DNA of 38,901 nt from a candidate division WOR-3 bacterium (GTDB lineage Bacteria; Hydrothermota; Tepidihabitantia; Tepidihabitantales; JBDRVQ01), in contig JBDRVQ010000017.1 of NCBI GenBank assembly GCA_039801905.1, positions 1-38,901 of the forward strand. The letters are read 5' to 3'. How positions within the stretch are numbered: the first letter of the stretch is position 1; every line of letters begins with the position of its first letter. The notes beneath the pieces are model-generated. The model worked only from the letters and a program-made list of their open reading frames with translations, was not told the DNA's origin and searched no databases. Below, one piece after another: positions 24,503 through 32,995 of this stretch. The position numbers were made by a program, and so were the translations under genes.

Positions 24503-26749
24503 TTAGAAGACCTTACCCACTTGGAAATGGATCTCCCATTTTCTCGGTCGGGCATCAATACCGTAGCCGAAATCAACACCGACTAAGCCGACCATTGGGA
24601 TCTCCAATCGGATCCCCGGTCCCAATCCCCTTTTCAGATGGGCGGGGTTAATTTGGGAGAAGGAATGGTAGGAGTTGCCCGCATCAAAGAAGAGGATGAA
24701 GGAGAGATAAGGTGCCAATTTTAATTTGTATTCCAGATTGAAGAGGAGGAGTGCCTTCCCCCCAATTGGATAACCGTCACTGCTCGGTCCTAAGTAACGG
24801 TCGGGATAGCCCCTTACTCCATCATCACCAATCCCACCGGGATAGAATTTCTCATAAAGAGGGATGGTATCGTTTTTCTTAACTTCGCCTATTAAGCCGA
24901 AGCGCGTGCGGAACATAAAGGAGAATTTCCAAAAGAGGGGGAAGTGAATCCTCTCTTCCCAAACCGAACGGAAGAAACGAATTCGGCCAAAGGAGAAGGT
25001 TTGGGAGAAACGGTAATAGGAACCGGCACTCGGATTATAGATATAATCTCGTGAGTCGCGAATTAAGGAAAAACCGGGTTGGATAAAGCCCTTTTTTATC
25101 GTATCGGAATAGATGGTATAAGGACCGGTTGGTTGATAACGGGAGGAGATGGAGCGGGGAGGAATTAGGGTTTGGCCAAATCTTAAATTGAGATAGCCGC
25201 GCAGGTAATCAAGAGGTAGGGGATAGGAGAGATCTAAATCTAAACTTTTGTCCTGTTTATCGTAATACTCATAAGGTTGGGTAAGGAGACTTAATCCAAT
25301 CCCCGAAGAGATCGGCCGGTCAAAGAGGTAAGGTTCGGAGAAGCCGAAATTGAGATTGGTCTTTCTCCCTCCTTTCTCCAATTTGAGGGCGACCCTTTCC
25401 CCTCTGCCTAAGAAGTTGGGTTGGGTAATCTCAATATAACCGGTAAGCCCATCCTGTTTGGAGTAGGAAACACCACCACCTAAGGTACCGAAAGCCTGTT
25501 TTTCCTTTACCTGGTAGATTAAATCCACCTCTCCGGTCTCTTCGGAGACCTTCCGGTAATCAAGTTGCACATCTTCAAAGAAACCGAGATTGAAGATATT
25601 CCTCTGGCTGCGCAGTACCTCACTCCTCTTGAAGATTGTCCCGGGTAGGGTGGCGATCTCTCGCCGGATCACCTTCTCTTCGGTTCGCTTATTGCCCATT
25701 ATTTTTACCAGACGAATCCGAGCGGGGAGGCATTCTTCAATCATCAGAAGTAAATTGACCGTATCTTCCTTGATCTCTTCTAAGGGGGTGATTAAACAAT
25801 AGATGTAACCTTCTTCCGTATATTGGGCATACAATTCCTGAATTCCCTTATTCACCTTCTGGTAATTATAAACCTCTCCTTTCTTGAGACGTAGTTTCTT
25901 TTTTAGGAATTCTTCATTAAAGAGGCTCTCTCCTTCCAATTTAATCTCGCCCAGATAAAATTTCTTCCCTTCTTCTATCTCAATGGTTAAACTGACAAAT
26001 TCTTTCTCTTCGCTGAGGTGGTAATCAACCACCTTTGCCTCTAAGAATCCCTTCTCCTTGTAGAGATTGGTAAGCCTTACTATGTCTTCCTTCAATTCTT
26101 CTTCCCGAAACCAACCCTTTCGGTACCATCTCTTCTCTTTATTCTTCATCACCTTCTTCAAGGCTTTTTCGGAAAGGTTTCTATTACCCAAAAACCTTAT
26201 CTCTTTGAGGCGCATCTTTTTCCCTTCATCAATCTGGAAGTAGAGGGTGATCCGGTTGAGGGAATCCCTTTCCGACTTTAAGGTCTTCACCTTGGTTAAG
26301 AGGAAGCCCTTCTCTTTATAAAGGGAGAGGATATTCTGCTCCATAGTGAAGATTTTGTTCGGGGAGAGGATCTCCCCTGGTTTAGCAGTAATCTTCTCTT
26401 TCAGTTCCTTGGTTTTAATTTTCCGATTACCGGAAAATTCAAAACTTTTTAAGCAGGGGTTATCCTTCGTTTGAAAATGGACAATGATGCCTTCCTTCGT
26501 CTGGGTTGTTTCCACTGTGATCTCCGCGAAGCGACCCGATTTGTAAATGCGTTTTACCGCCTCGCTGATCGCTTCTGGTCGGTAAGGGGTGCCCGGTTCT
26601 AAACCGGAGAGTTCTTTTACTAAGAGGGGGTCAACAAATTCCGTTGTGGCGGTGATTTTGATGACGGTGGTGGGAAGGGGTTGGGAGAAGAGGGATACCA
26701 GAGGAAAAAAAAGAAAGACCATCCGACGAAGGGGATGGGAGAAAGACAT
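24503..26749 (-). CDS. bamA: Outer-membrane protein assembly factor BamA
   Basis: BamA inserts beta-barrel proteins in the outer membrane. The 748-residue product has a signal peptide (MVFLFFPLVSLFSQP) and five POTRA-like domains (about 27-420), each with a KxxxFxGN/EIKLEG-like strand (KSFEFSGNRKIK, KEIRFLGNRNLS, GEIKLEGESLFN, RLVKIMGNKRTE). The C-terminal barrel (about 420-748) carries GGVSYSKQDGLTG, GVRGYPDRYLG (the VRGF/Y loop that folds into the barrel) and ends in VGKVF with terminal Phe. Length and order are normal. It starts 3 nt after the clpC stop, an unusual partnership of a protease chaperone with an assembly factor. Confidence 0.95.
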   Translation of the reverse strand: MSFSHPLRRMVFLFFPLVSLFSQPLPTTVIKITATTEFVDPLLVKELSGLEPGTPYRPEAISEAVKRIYKSGRFAEITVETTQTKEGIIVHFQTKDNPCLKSFEFSGNRKIKTKELKEKITAKPGEILSPNKIFTMEQNILSLYKEKGFLLTKVKTLKSERDSLNRITLYFQIDEGKKMRLKEIRFLGNRNLSEKALKKVMKNKEKRWYRKGWFREEELKEDIVRLTNLYKEKGFLEAKVVDYHLSEEKEFVSLTIEIEEGKKFYLGEIKLEGESLFNEEFLKKKLRLKKGEVYNYQKVNKGIQELYAQYTEEGYIYCLITPLEEIKEDTVNLLLMIEECLPARIRLVKIMGNKRTEEKVIRREIATLPGTIFKRSEVLRSQRNIFNLGFFEDVQLDYRKVSEETGEVDLIYQVKEKQAFGTLGGGVSYSKQDGLTGYIEITQPNFLGRGERVALKLEKGGRKTNLNFGFSEPYLFDRPISSGIGLSLLTQPYEYYDKQDKSLDLDLSYPLPLDYLRGYLNLRFGQTLIPPRSISSRYQPTGPYTIYSDTIKKGFIQPGFSLIRDSRDYIYNPSAGSYYRFSQTFSFGRIRFFRSVWEERIHFPLFWKFSFMFRTRFGLIGEVKKNDTIPLYEKFYPGGIGDDGVRGYPDRYLGPSSDGYPIGGKALLLFNLEYKLKLAPYLSFILFFDAGNSYHSFSQINPAHLKRGLGPGIRLEIPMVGLVGVDFGYGIDARPRKWEIHFQVGKVF

Positions 26750-26752
26750 TCT

Positions 26753-29185
26753 TTAACTGATTGGTAGTTCTTCGGGGGTTAATTCCCGAAAACGGAGGAT
26801 ATTCTCTTCCCGCTCAATGAGAATGGTGGCACCTTCCTTAAACTTCCCTTTTAGAATCTCTTCGGCTAAGGGATCCTCTACCAATCGGCGGATGGTTCTT
26901 TTCAGGGGTCGGGCTCCGTATTCCGGGTCAAAGCCTTCTTCCACCAGTAACTCTCGGGCGGCTTCGCTCAAAACGATATTCAACTTCTTCTCCGCCAACC
27001 TTTCTTGGATATCCCGCAGTTGAACATCAACAATCTTTTTCATCTCTTCTTTACCCAGTTGCCGGAAGACGATGATCTCATCAACGCGGTTCAAGAATTC
27101 CGGGCGGAAGACCCGCTTCACCTCCGTGAGGAGTTTCTCTCGCATCTTTTCGTAGGAGATCTCTTCGCTTTCCGGATGGAAACCCATCATCTGGGCACGC
27201 TTGATCTCGGCGGTGGCGATATTGGAGGTCATAATGATCACTGTATTTTTGAAATTGACCCTCCGGCCTAAGGAATCGGTCAATTGGCCATCCTCTAAGA
27301 TTTGGAGGAGGATATTGAAGACATCAGGATGAGCCTTCTCAATCTCGTCAAAGAGGACGCAGGAGTAAGGTTTTCTCCGTACCCTCTCCGTCAATTGCCC
27401 CCCTTCTTCATAGCCGACATAACCCGGGGGAGCACCAACCAACCGGGAGACATTAAACTTCTCCATATACTCCGACATATCAAGTCTGATTAAGGCATTT
27501 TCGTGACCGAAGAGGAAGCGTGCCAAAACCCTTGCCAGTTCGGTCTTACCGACACCGGTTGGTCCTAAGAAGATAAAGGAGCCGATTGGTCTTCTTGGAT
27601 CTTTGACGCCGGCTCGGGAACGGCGGATCGCCCGGGCGACCGCGCTGATCGCCTCATCCTGACCAACGATCCATTTCTTTAACTCCTCTTCCATCTTTAA
27701 TAACCTTTGCGATTCGGATTCTTCAATCCGGGAGAGCGGGATACCGGTCCACATTGAGGTCACCTGGGCGATATCCTCAGGGGTGACCACTGGGAAATTT
27801 CCCGCCTTCTCCCATTCCTTACGTTTCTTCTTTAAGAGGTCGGTTAAACGCTTTTGCTCATCCCTTAACTCCGCGGCTTTTTCAAACTCCTGCGCCCTTA
27901 CCGCTTCCTCCTTCATCTTCTTTACCCTTTCAATCTTCTTCTCGATCTCCTCCCATTCTTTATTCACCACCGGCCGCAAAAGTTTTACCCGAGCGCCCGC
28001 TTCGTCTAAAACATCAATCGCCTTATCCGGCAGGAAGCGGTCAGTGATGTAGCGGTCGGAGAGATAAGCAGCCGCTTCGATTGCCGCTTGGGTATAGATG
28101 ACATTATGATGGAGTTCGTATTTCTCCTTTAAGCCTTCCAGAATTTTAACCGTTTCCGCCGCGGTTGGTGGTTCCACAATAATCGGTTGGAATCTCCTTT
28201 CTAAGGCGGAATGCTTTTCAATATATCTCCGATATTCCTCAAAGGTAGTGGCGCCGATGCATTGGATCTCACCCCGGGCTAAAGCCGGTTTTAACATATT
28301 GGAGGCGTCAATCGCCCCTTCTGCTGCCCCGGCGCCAACAATCGTATGTAATTCGTCAATAAAAATGATACAATCACCAGACTTAATGATCTCATTGAGG
28401 ACCGTCTTCAATCTTTCTTCAAACTGCCCCCGATATTTTGTTCCGGCAACGAGTGCCGCTAAATCCAAGGCTAAAACCCTCTTATTTCTCAAAATTGGGG
28501 GTACCCGATTTTCCACAATCCTTTGGGCTAAACCTTCCACGATGGCGGTCTTTCCCACGCCGGCCTCACCGATTAAGACCGGATTATTCTTCTTCCGCCG
28601 AACCAAAATCTGGATTACCCTTTCAATCTCTTTCTCCCGACCGATGATTGGGTCTAATTTATCTTCCCGCGCCAGTTGGGTCAAATCCCGGGAGAAGTAA
28701 TCAAGGGCGGAGGTCTTCGTCTTATGTTTAGGTGTGGAAATTATTCCTTCTCCCCCTAAGACCCTTAAAATCTCATTCCGCACCATCTCAATCTCCGCCC
28801 CTAAGGAAGTGAGGACTTGGGAGGCAATTCCCCGCTCTTCGCGCAAGAGTCCCAAGAGGAGATGCTCGGTGCCAATGTAGGAATGGTTCATACTCTTTGC
28901 CTCTTCAATTGCATAATTGAGGGCGGCGCGCGCTTCTTGATTTAAAGGGATTTCACCCACGACGAGTGCCTCTTGTCCATAACTGACCGCATTCTCCACC
29001 GCTCGGCGCAAATCCTCCAAATCAATGCCTAAGTTGGTTAAAACCAGAGCGGCGACACCTCCCCCTTCCCGAATGATCCCTAAAAGGAGATGTTCGGTTC
29101 CGATGTAATCGTGGTGCATGCGGCGGGCTTCCTGGCGGGCAAGTTGGATCACCCTTTTTACTCTTTCTGTAAATCTCTCTTGCAT
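26753..29185 (-). CDS. clpC: ClpC-type AAA+ protease chaperone
   Basis: An 810-residue Hsp100 unfoldase that feeds proteins to ClpP. Domains in order: two Clp N repeats (about 1-150, each with GTEHLLLG), AAA1 with Walker A GEAGVGKT and Walker [13 protein letters not shown], a UVR/M-domain coiled coil (about 425-455, [18 protein letters not shown]), and AAA2 with GPTGVGKT and [15 protein letters not shown], arginine finger region and C-terminal D2 domain. These match ClpC rather than ClpA or ClpB. The promoter geometry predicts a leaderless message. It heads the operon clpC-bamA-VUT. Confidence 0.95.
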   Translation of the reverse strand: MQERFTERVKRVIQLARQEARRMHHDYIGTEHLLLGIIREGGGVAALVLTNLGIDLEDLRRAVENAVSYGQEALVVGEIPLNQEARAALNYAIEEAKSMNHSYIGTEHLLLGLLREERGIASQVLTSLGAEIEMVRNEILRVLGGEGIISTPKHKTKTSALDYFSRDLTQLAREDKLDPIIGREKEIERVIQILVRRKKNNPVLIGEAGVGKTAIVEGLAQRIVENRVPPILRNKRVLALDLAALVAGTKYRGQFEERLKTVLNEIIKSGDCIIFIDELHTIVGAGAAEGAIDASNMLKPALARGEIQCIGATTFEEYRRYIEKHSALERRFQPIIVEPPTAAETVKILEGLKEKYELHHNVIYTQAAIEAAAYLSDRYITDRFLPDKAIDVLDEAGARVKLLRPVVNKEWEEIEKKIERVKKMKEEAVRAQEFEKAAELRDEQKRLTDLLKKKRKEWEKAGNFPVVTPEDIAQVTSMWTGIPLSRIEESESQRLLKMEEELKKWIVGQDEAISAVARAIRRSRAGVKDPRRPIGSFIFLGPTGVGKTELARVLARFLFGHENALIRLDMSEYMEKFNVSRLVGAPPGYVGYEEGGQLTERVRRKPYSCVLFDEIEKAHPDVFNILLQILEDGQLTDSLGRRVNFKNTVIIMTSNIATAEIKRAQMMGFHPESEEISYEKMREKLLTEVKRVFRPEFLNRVDEIIVFRQLGKEEMKKIVDVQLRDIQERLAEKKLNIVLSEAARELLVEEGFDPEYGARPLKRTIRRLVEDPLAEEILKGKFKEGATILIEREENILRFRELTPEELPIS

Positions 29186-29190
29186 AATTT

Positions 29191-29219
29191 ATCTTATCAT
29201 AATATTAGACACCTGTCAA
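29191..29219 (-). promoter_or_regulatory. Leaderless-type promoter of clpC
   Basis: On the minus strand TTGACA (29214-29219), 17 nt, TAAGAT (29191-29196), then 5 nt to the ATG at 29185. It sits in the 47-nt gap between clpC and the upstream phosphoribosyltransferase gene. Confidence 0.72.
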
Positions 29220-29232
29220 TAGAATTTTGGTG

Positions 29233-30297
29233 CTACTTCGGTTTCAATTCGTGATAGGGAAAGCCCTTCTTCTCGTGCCAGCGTCTCGGGTTAGAGAAGT
29301 AGGTGCGGATCTCCTCATACTCCCTTTCCGTGATTAAGGTGATATCCCGAGGAATCCTTTTTGAGAGTAAGGCAGTCCGATTGGTTAGGGATAAAAGGGT
29401 ACAATTAAGGGAGGCGAGTTCCTCCTTTCCTCCTTCTTGGCGGTCAAAGATGACAAAGGCGTATTCACAGATTCCACCCTTCGCCCGAATCTCCTCAATT
29501 GCCCTCTTTTTCGTCCAACCCTTAACTACGGTATCATCAACCAGAAGAACCTTTTTCCGGAAGAGTTCGTGTTCTTTAACCCCTTCTAAGAGGGGTGCTT
29601 CCTTATATCTTCGTTCCCGTCGGGCGAAGAAACTGGGTTTGGCAATCTTTTGGGCTAAGAGGGAAGCGAAGGAGATACTTCCGGCTTCAATGCCACAAAT
29701 CAGATCAAACTCGTAATGGGCTAAAATTAAAGCGGCTTGGGAAATTAGGAAGTCAAAAACCCTGGGGTAATTGGGAAGACATTTGAGGTCAATATAAATT
29801 GGGCTCCGATTCTTTCTTCTATCCACCTTAAAAAATGGTTTTATGTCGCCGAGGCTAACCTTGACGGCGCCGATCTGCCAGAGCAAAGCGGCGACAATCT
29901 CCGGTAGAGTTCCCGAGACCTTCCTTCGGATATATTCCAAATCTGGTTTAATAACCCTTTGTTCCCGGAGGAGCCGAAAGAGGGGGTCAATAAATTCCAC
30001 TGCCGCGGTATCCCGGCGGTCGCATTCAAAGGAGAGGCGGGTGGCGTCAATATCATAAATAAAATTTAGGTAGGCGGTTTCCCGATTGTTTAAGGAAATC
30101 GGGAAGATATCGGCATTCGCTTCCTTTTTCGGTTCGCCGATTCCTTTTGCCTTGGGGAAGATATGTCTCTTGAAGAGGCGGAAGAAGTCTTGGGCTAAAG
30201 GCTTTACTTCCTTTGGTTCAAGGAGAATGGGCGTGGCAAAACTGACAATCCCCCTTTTAATCTCAAATCCCACTAAGGGGAGTTCTACAAAACGCAT
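29233..30297 (-). CDS. Orotate phosphoribosyltransferase-like protein with a long N-terminal extension
   Basis: A 354-residue protein whose C-terminal half (about 135-320) is a PRTase fold: SPIYIDLK, FDLICGIEAGSISFASLLA, the basic loop FFARRERRYKE and the PRPP motif VLLVDDTVVKG. These match PyrE, which makes OMP from orotate and PRPP. PyrE is normally about 180-210 residues; here about 130 extra N-terminal residues (MRFVELPLVGFEIKRGIVSF onward) form an unrecognised domain. The ATG lies 5 nt after a TATAAT on the minus strand. It is upstream of clpC, but clpC has its own promoter. A purine or other base could be the substrate, and the extension may add regulation or a second activity. Confidence 0.75.
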   Translation of the reverse strand: MRFVELPLVGFEIKRGIVSFATPILLEPKEVKPLAQDFFRLFKRHIFPKAKGIGEPKKEANADIFPISLNNRETAYLNFIYDIDATRLSFECDRRDTAAVEFIDPLFRLLREQRVIKPDLEYIRRKVSGTLPEIVAALLWQIGAVKVSLGDIKPFFKVDRRKNRSPIYIDLKCLPNYPRVFDFLISQAALILAHYEFDLICGIEAGSISFASLLAQKIAKPSFFARRERRYKEAPLLEGVKEHELFRKKVLLVDDTVVKGWTKKRAIEEIRAKGGICEYAFVIFDRQEGGKEELASLNCTLLSLTNRTALLSKRIPRDITLITEREYEEIRTYFSNPRRWHEKKGFPYHELKPK

Positions 30298-30302
30298 TTC
30301 TT

Positions 30303-30331
30303 ATTATAATTCAGATTTAGAGAAATGGCAA
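30303..30331 (-). promoter_or_regulatory. Leaderless-type promoter of the phosphoribosyltransferase gene
   Basis: On the minus strand TTGCCA (30326-30331), 17 nt, and a perfect TATAAT (30303-30308), then exactly 5 nt to the ATG at 30297. Confidence 0.8.
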
Positions 30332-30428
30332 GGGCTCCTTTCATTTGGCATAATGTTCAAATCTCTAAGGGCGAATGCGACAAGAATACCGTCCCACCAA
30401 GGGAATCCAATCTGTTTTTACCCACTCA

Positions 30429-30632
30429 ATTAGGCTTGGGATTAAAATCTCAATTATACTTCTCATTAGGTTCTTAATTACCATCCCGATTAGACCCTGT
30501 TTTATTATCATTATTAGGTCTTCCTTTATCTAACGGATCAGATATCGGATTAAAGGGGTTATTAGGCTCTCGCTTCCACTGATGATTTGGCTTCTGATAA
30601 GACCTTTAATTAGGCTTCCGATACCATCACCT
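30429..30632. repeat. Degenerate 12-nt tandem array, copy 2 (17 units)
   Basis: Seventeen units of exactly 12 nt, in register from 30429 to 30632, begin mostly with ATT or a variant (ATTAGGCTTGGG, ATTAAAATCTCA, ATTATACTTCTC at the left end). They continue directly into the same 64-bp block as copy 1. The register matches that of copy 1 and the last unit (ATACCATCACCT) is nearly the same as in copy 1 (ATACCATCCCCT). One stop interrupts each of the two candidate reading frames. The bases between the PRTase promoter and this array (30332-30428) hold nothing I can name. Confidence 0.85.
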
Positions 30633-30681
30633 GTATGCTACACCCAATTTTATAAAGATAAACCCCTCCTACCTCATAAAA
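30618..30681. repeat. Shared 64-bp block next to array 2
   Basis: Partner of 18428-18491 (56 of 64 identical). The core TATAAAGATAAACCCCTCCT (30651-30670) is identical in both copies. Confidence 0.8.
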
Positions 30682-30718
30682 TTCCTATCGCTTAAATCAG
30701 ATCTTATTTATTTAAGAC

Positions 30719-31017
30719 CTACTTCTCCGCTAAAGCCTCCTTAATCTCCAATAGGACCTCCCTTAAAGGGATCTCCCCTTCCTCTTTTCCTTTAAGAGTT
30801 TATAGAGTTTTCTGCCAAAGGCATAATAGGCAAAGTGATAAATAACCGAAATTCCTCGCTCCTCCAAAATTTCTTTCACTTTCTCTTCCAAAAATAAGAG
30901 ATAGTCGGCTATCCCTTTTAGGTGTCTCCTCTTCCCCTGAGGATAGTAAAGGGCATATCTTCTTACTATCTTTTCCAGTTTTTCAACCGGTTTTCTCTTC
31001 TTTATCTCAATCCCCAT
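30719..31017 (-). pseudogene. Small gene of the repeat element, disrupted by a frameshift
   Basis: A minus-strand ATG at 31017, preceded by a good GGAGGAG, starts a Lys/Glu-rich helical protein (MGIEIKKRKPVEKLEKIVRR ...). The frame ends early at 30763 (LKEKRKGRSL then TAA). In the -1 frame the sequence continues smoothly as KEEGEIPLREVLLEIKEALAEK and ends in TAG at 30719-30721, and its tail is matched in repeat copy 1. A single-base loss near 30785-30795 (in an A/G-rich run) would explain this, or a programmed shift. The restored protein would be about 98 residues. No family is recognised. Confidence 0.65.
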
Positions 31018-31126
31018 ATCTCCTCCGGTAAGTTATGCCAAATAACTTAGATACATATTCTCTATTCGCCTTAAAGCATCTCTTTTTGGGGTTGGGATTA
31101 GAACCCAATACCCCTACATATAAATA

Positions 31127-31153
31127 ACGGAAATACCCCCCATTTCCTGACAT
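31127..31153. repeat. Shared G-run block upstream of the small gene
   Basis: Counterpart of 18604-18630; ACGGAAATACCCCC is identical, then the copies diverge slightly. In this copy about 110 nt separate it from the small-gene start, and no promoter is convincing there. Confidence 0.7.
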
Positions 31154-31242
31154 AGAATCTTTCCCCTTTATTTAAGCCTTTGCCTTTCAGAGACTTATTT
31201 TTGGCAGAAATGTTCCTTAATTGGTGTTTTTAGAATTACCTC

Positions 31243-31270
31243 TTGAAATTTGAAAATTGTATGTTAATAT
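31243..31270 (+). promoter_or_regulatory. Leaderless-type promoter of the M20 peptidase gene
   Basis: TTGAAA (31243-31248), 16 nt, TAATAT (31265-31270), then exactly 5 nt to ATG 31276. A longer frame starting at TTG 31243 is excluded because that codon is part of the -35 box. Confidence 0.75.
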
Positions 31271-31275
31271 ACTCT

Positions 31276-32490
31276 ATGGAAGAGGTATTTCAAAAGATTG
31301 AATCTTTTCGAGAAGATATGATCAATCTGCAAAGGGAGTTGACTTCCCGGCCGGCGATTGGTCCGGAAAATGGCGGCAAAGGGGAGAAGGAAAGGGCGGA
31401 TTTCTTAAAGGGTTTTATTAAGGATTTGGGTTTTGATTGGGAGGAGTATAATGCCTTTGACGAAAGGATTGGCTTAGCAAGGCCAAACCTGCGGGTGAAT
31501 TTGCCGGGTAAAGAGAGGAGTAAAACCATCTGGATCATCACCCATCTGGATGTTGTGCCGCCCGGAAACCTTTCCCTCTGGCAGACCGACCCTTTCTCCG
31601 CAGTGGTGAAGGATGATAAGATTTACGGTCGGGGGACTGAAGATAATCAGCAGGAGATGGTCGCCTCCCTTTTCGCCTTAAAGGCATTAAAGGATTTAAA
31701 TAAGAGGCCGACTTATGATCTCTCTCTTTTGTTTGTGGCGGATGAGGAGACGGGTAGTCGTTATGGAATTGGCTATCTCGTAAATAATTTCTCTCTCTTT
31801 AAGGAAGGTGATTTAATTTTGGTGCCGGATGCGGGAAGTAAGGATGGCGCTATGATTGAGATTGCGGAAAAGACTATCTTCTGGTTAAAGTTTATAGTGC
31901 GCGGGAAGCAGACCCATGGTTCCACGCCTCAGGATGGCTTAAATGCCCATCGGTTGGGGGCGCTTTTTCTCTGTCTTTTAGATAAGGAGTTGCCCCGGCG
32001 ATTTAGGGAGAAGAATCGTTTATTTGAACCGCCCCGTTCCACTTTTGAGCCGACGAAAAAGGAGAGTAACTGTCCCAATATCAATACGATTCCCGGAGAA
32101 GATATCTTCTATTTTGACTGTCGGCTTTTGCCTGAGCATCCGCCGGAAGAGGTGAAGAGGTTAATTGAGGAGTTGAAAGAAGGTTTCACTAAGAAGTATG
32201 GCGGTGAGATTTCTTATGAGGTGGTGATGGCTGGGGAGTCAGCACCGGCCACATCTCCAAAGGCAGAAGTGGTGAAGAGGTTGAAGAAGGCAGTGAAAAA
32301 GGTTTATGGGGTGAAGCCGAAACTGAAAGGAATTGGTGGTGGCACTGTCGCCGCCCTTTTCCGAAAGAGAGGCTTTCCGGTTTGTGTCTGGGGAAAATAC
32401 GAAGGGATGGCGCATCAGGCGAATGAATATTCGCTAATTAGTAATATGGTCCAGGATGCCAAGGTCTACGCCTATTATGCTCTCCTTTGA
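31276..32490 (+). CDS. M20-family metallopeptidase/deacylase
   Basis: A 404-residue cytoplasmic enzyme with the M20 metal ligands in order: THLDVVPPG (His and Asp), GRGTEDNQQ (Asp of the bridging pair), DEETGS (Glu-Glu) and a C-terminal EGMAHQANEY (His). Members include dipeptidases, ArgE and DapE; substrate cannot be decided from the motifs. KQTHGSTP in the middle is the dimerisation-domain region. The promoter at 31243 fixes ATG 31276 as start, with a leaderless message. It heads the cluster of hemerythrin-like, prfA, prmC, NAD kinase and pgsA-like genes. Confidence 0.83.
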   Translation: MEEVFQKIESFREDMINLQRELTSRPAIGPENGGKGEKERADFLKGFIKDLGFDWEEYNAFDERIGLARPNLRVNLPGKERSKTIWIITHLDVVPPGNLSLWQTDPFSAVVKDDKIYGRGTEDNQQEMVASLFALKALKDLNKRPTYDLSLLFVADEETGSRYGIGYLVNNFSLFKEGDLILVPDAGSKDGAMIEIAEKTIFWLKFIVRGKQTHGSTPQDGLNAHRLGALFLCLLDKELPRRFREKNRLFEPPRSTFEPTKKESNCPNINTIPGEDIFYFDCRLLPEHPPEEVKRLIEELKEGFTKKYGGEISYEVVMAGESAPATSPKAEVVKRLKKAVKKVYGVKPKLKGIGGGTVAALFRKRGFPVCVWGKYEGMAHQANEYSLISNMVQDAKVYAYYALL

Positions 32491-32992
32491 AATTCTACGG
32501 GAAGAACATTACTCCTTTGAGCGGGCGCTAAAGGTCTTAAATAAGTTTATCTTAATAAATAATTTTACCTTCCGTTTCTTCTCCGATTTCTTTTTTGCTC
32601 TGTGCGAACTCTTAACCGCCCACTTGAAGAAGGAGAAGATTCTCTTTGCCCATCTGGTAGCGGAGACGAATGGGCAAGAAGATACGCTCTCGCTATTTTT
32701 TGATACCGCCCTCTTAGACCAAATGATAAGAAATGAGATGAGCGCGGCGAAGGAGAGTTTATTGAAAAATGAGATGGGAGATTTTTCCCAGCATCTGGAG
32801 GAGTTTATCCTCTCTTTCTCCCGGCACATCTTCTATCAGGAGGAGGGAATTTTTGCTCGGGAAAGTTCCCTTTCCGAAAAGACGGATCAGAAGGTGGCAA
32901 AACTCTTTGACAATTGCCATCAACCACCTCAGGGGAAGAGACTTTGGGATACATTTCTTTTCCTTTTGCAGGAGATGGAGCGAATGGTTTGA
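32477..32992 (+). CDS. Hemerythrin-like HHE-domain protein
   Basis: A 171-residue four-helix protein with the metal-ligand spacing of the HHE cation-binding family: EEHYSFERAL near the N-terminus, TAHLKKEKILFAHL and SRHIFYQEEGIF. Such proteins bind a diiron centre and take part in oxygen or nitric oxide sensing, or iron handling. ATG 32477 overlaps the M20 stop by 14 nt; an earlier in-frame ATG at 32456 is possible. There is no Shine-Dalgarno at either, so coupling with the M20 gene is probable. prfA starts 3 nt after its stop. Confidence 0.72.
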   Translation: MLSFEILREEHYSFERALKVLNKFILINNFTFRFFSDFFFALCELLTAHLKKEKILFAHLVAETNGQEDTLSLFFDTALLDQMIRNEMSAAKESLLKNEMGDFSQHLEEFILSFSRHIFYQEEGIFARESSLSEKTDQKVAKLFDNCHQPPQGKRLWDTFLFLLQEMERMV

Positions 32993-32995
32993 GTT

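Noticed and set aside
30355-30363. tRNA-like T-loop GTTCAAATC upstream of repeat copy 2
   Set aside because: No complementary stem or acceptor and anticodon arms surround it.
31243-31275. TTG start of the M20 peptidase at 31243
   Set aside because: The codon is part of the -35 box, and ATG 31276 has the 5-nt spacing seen at other genes.
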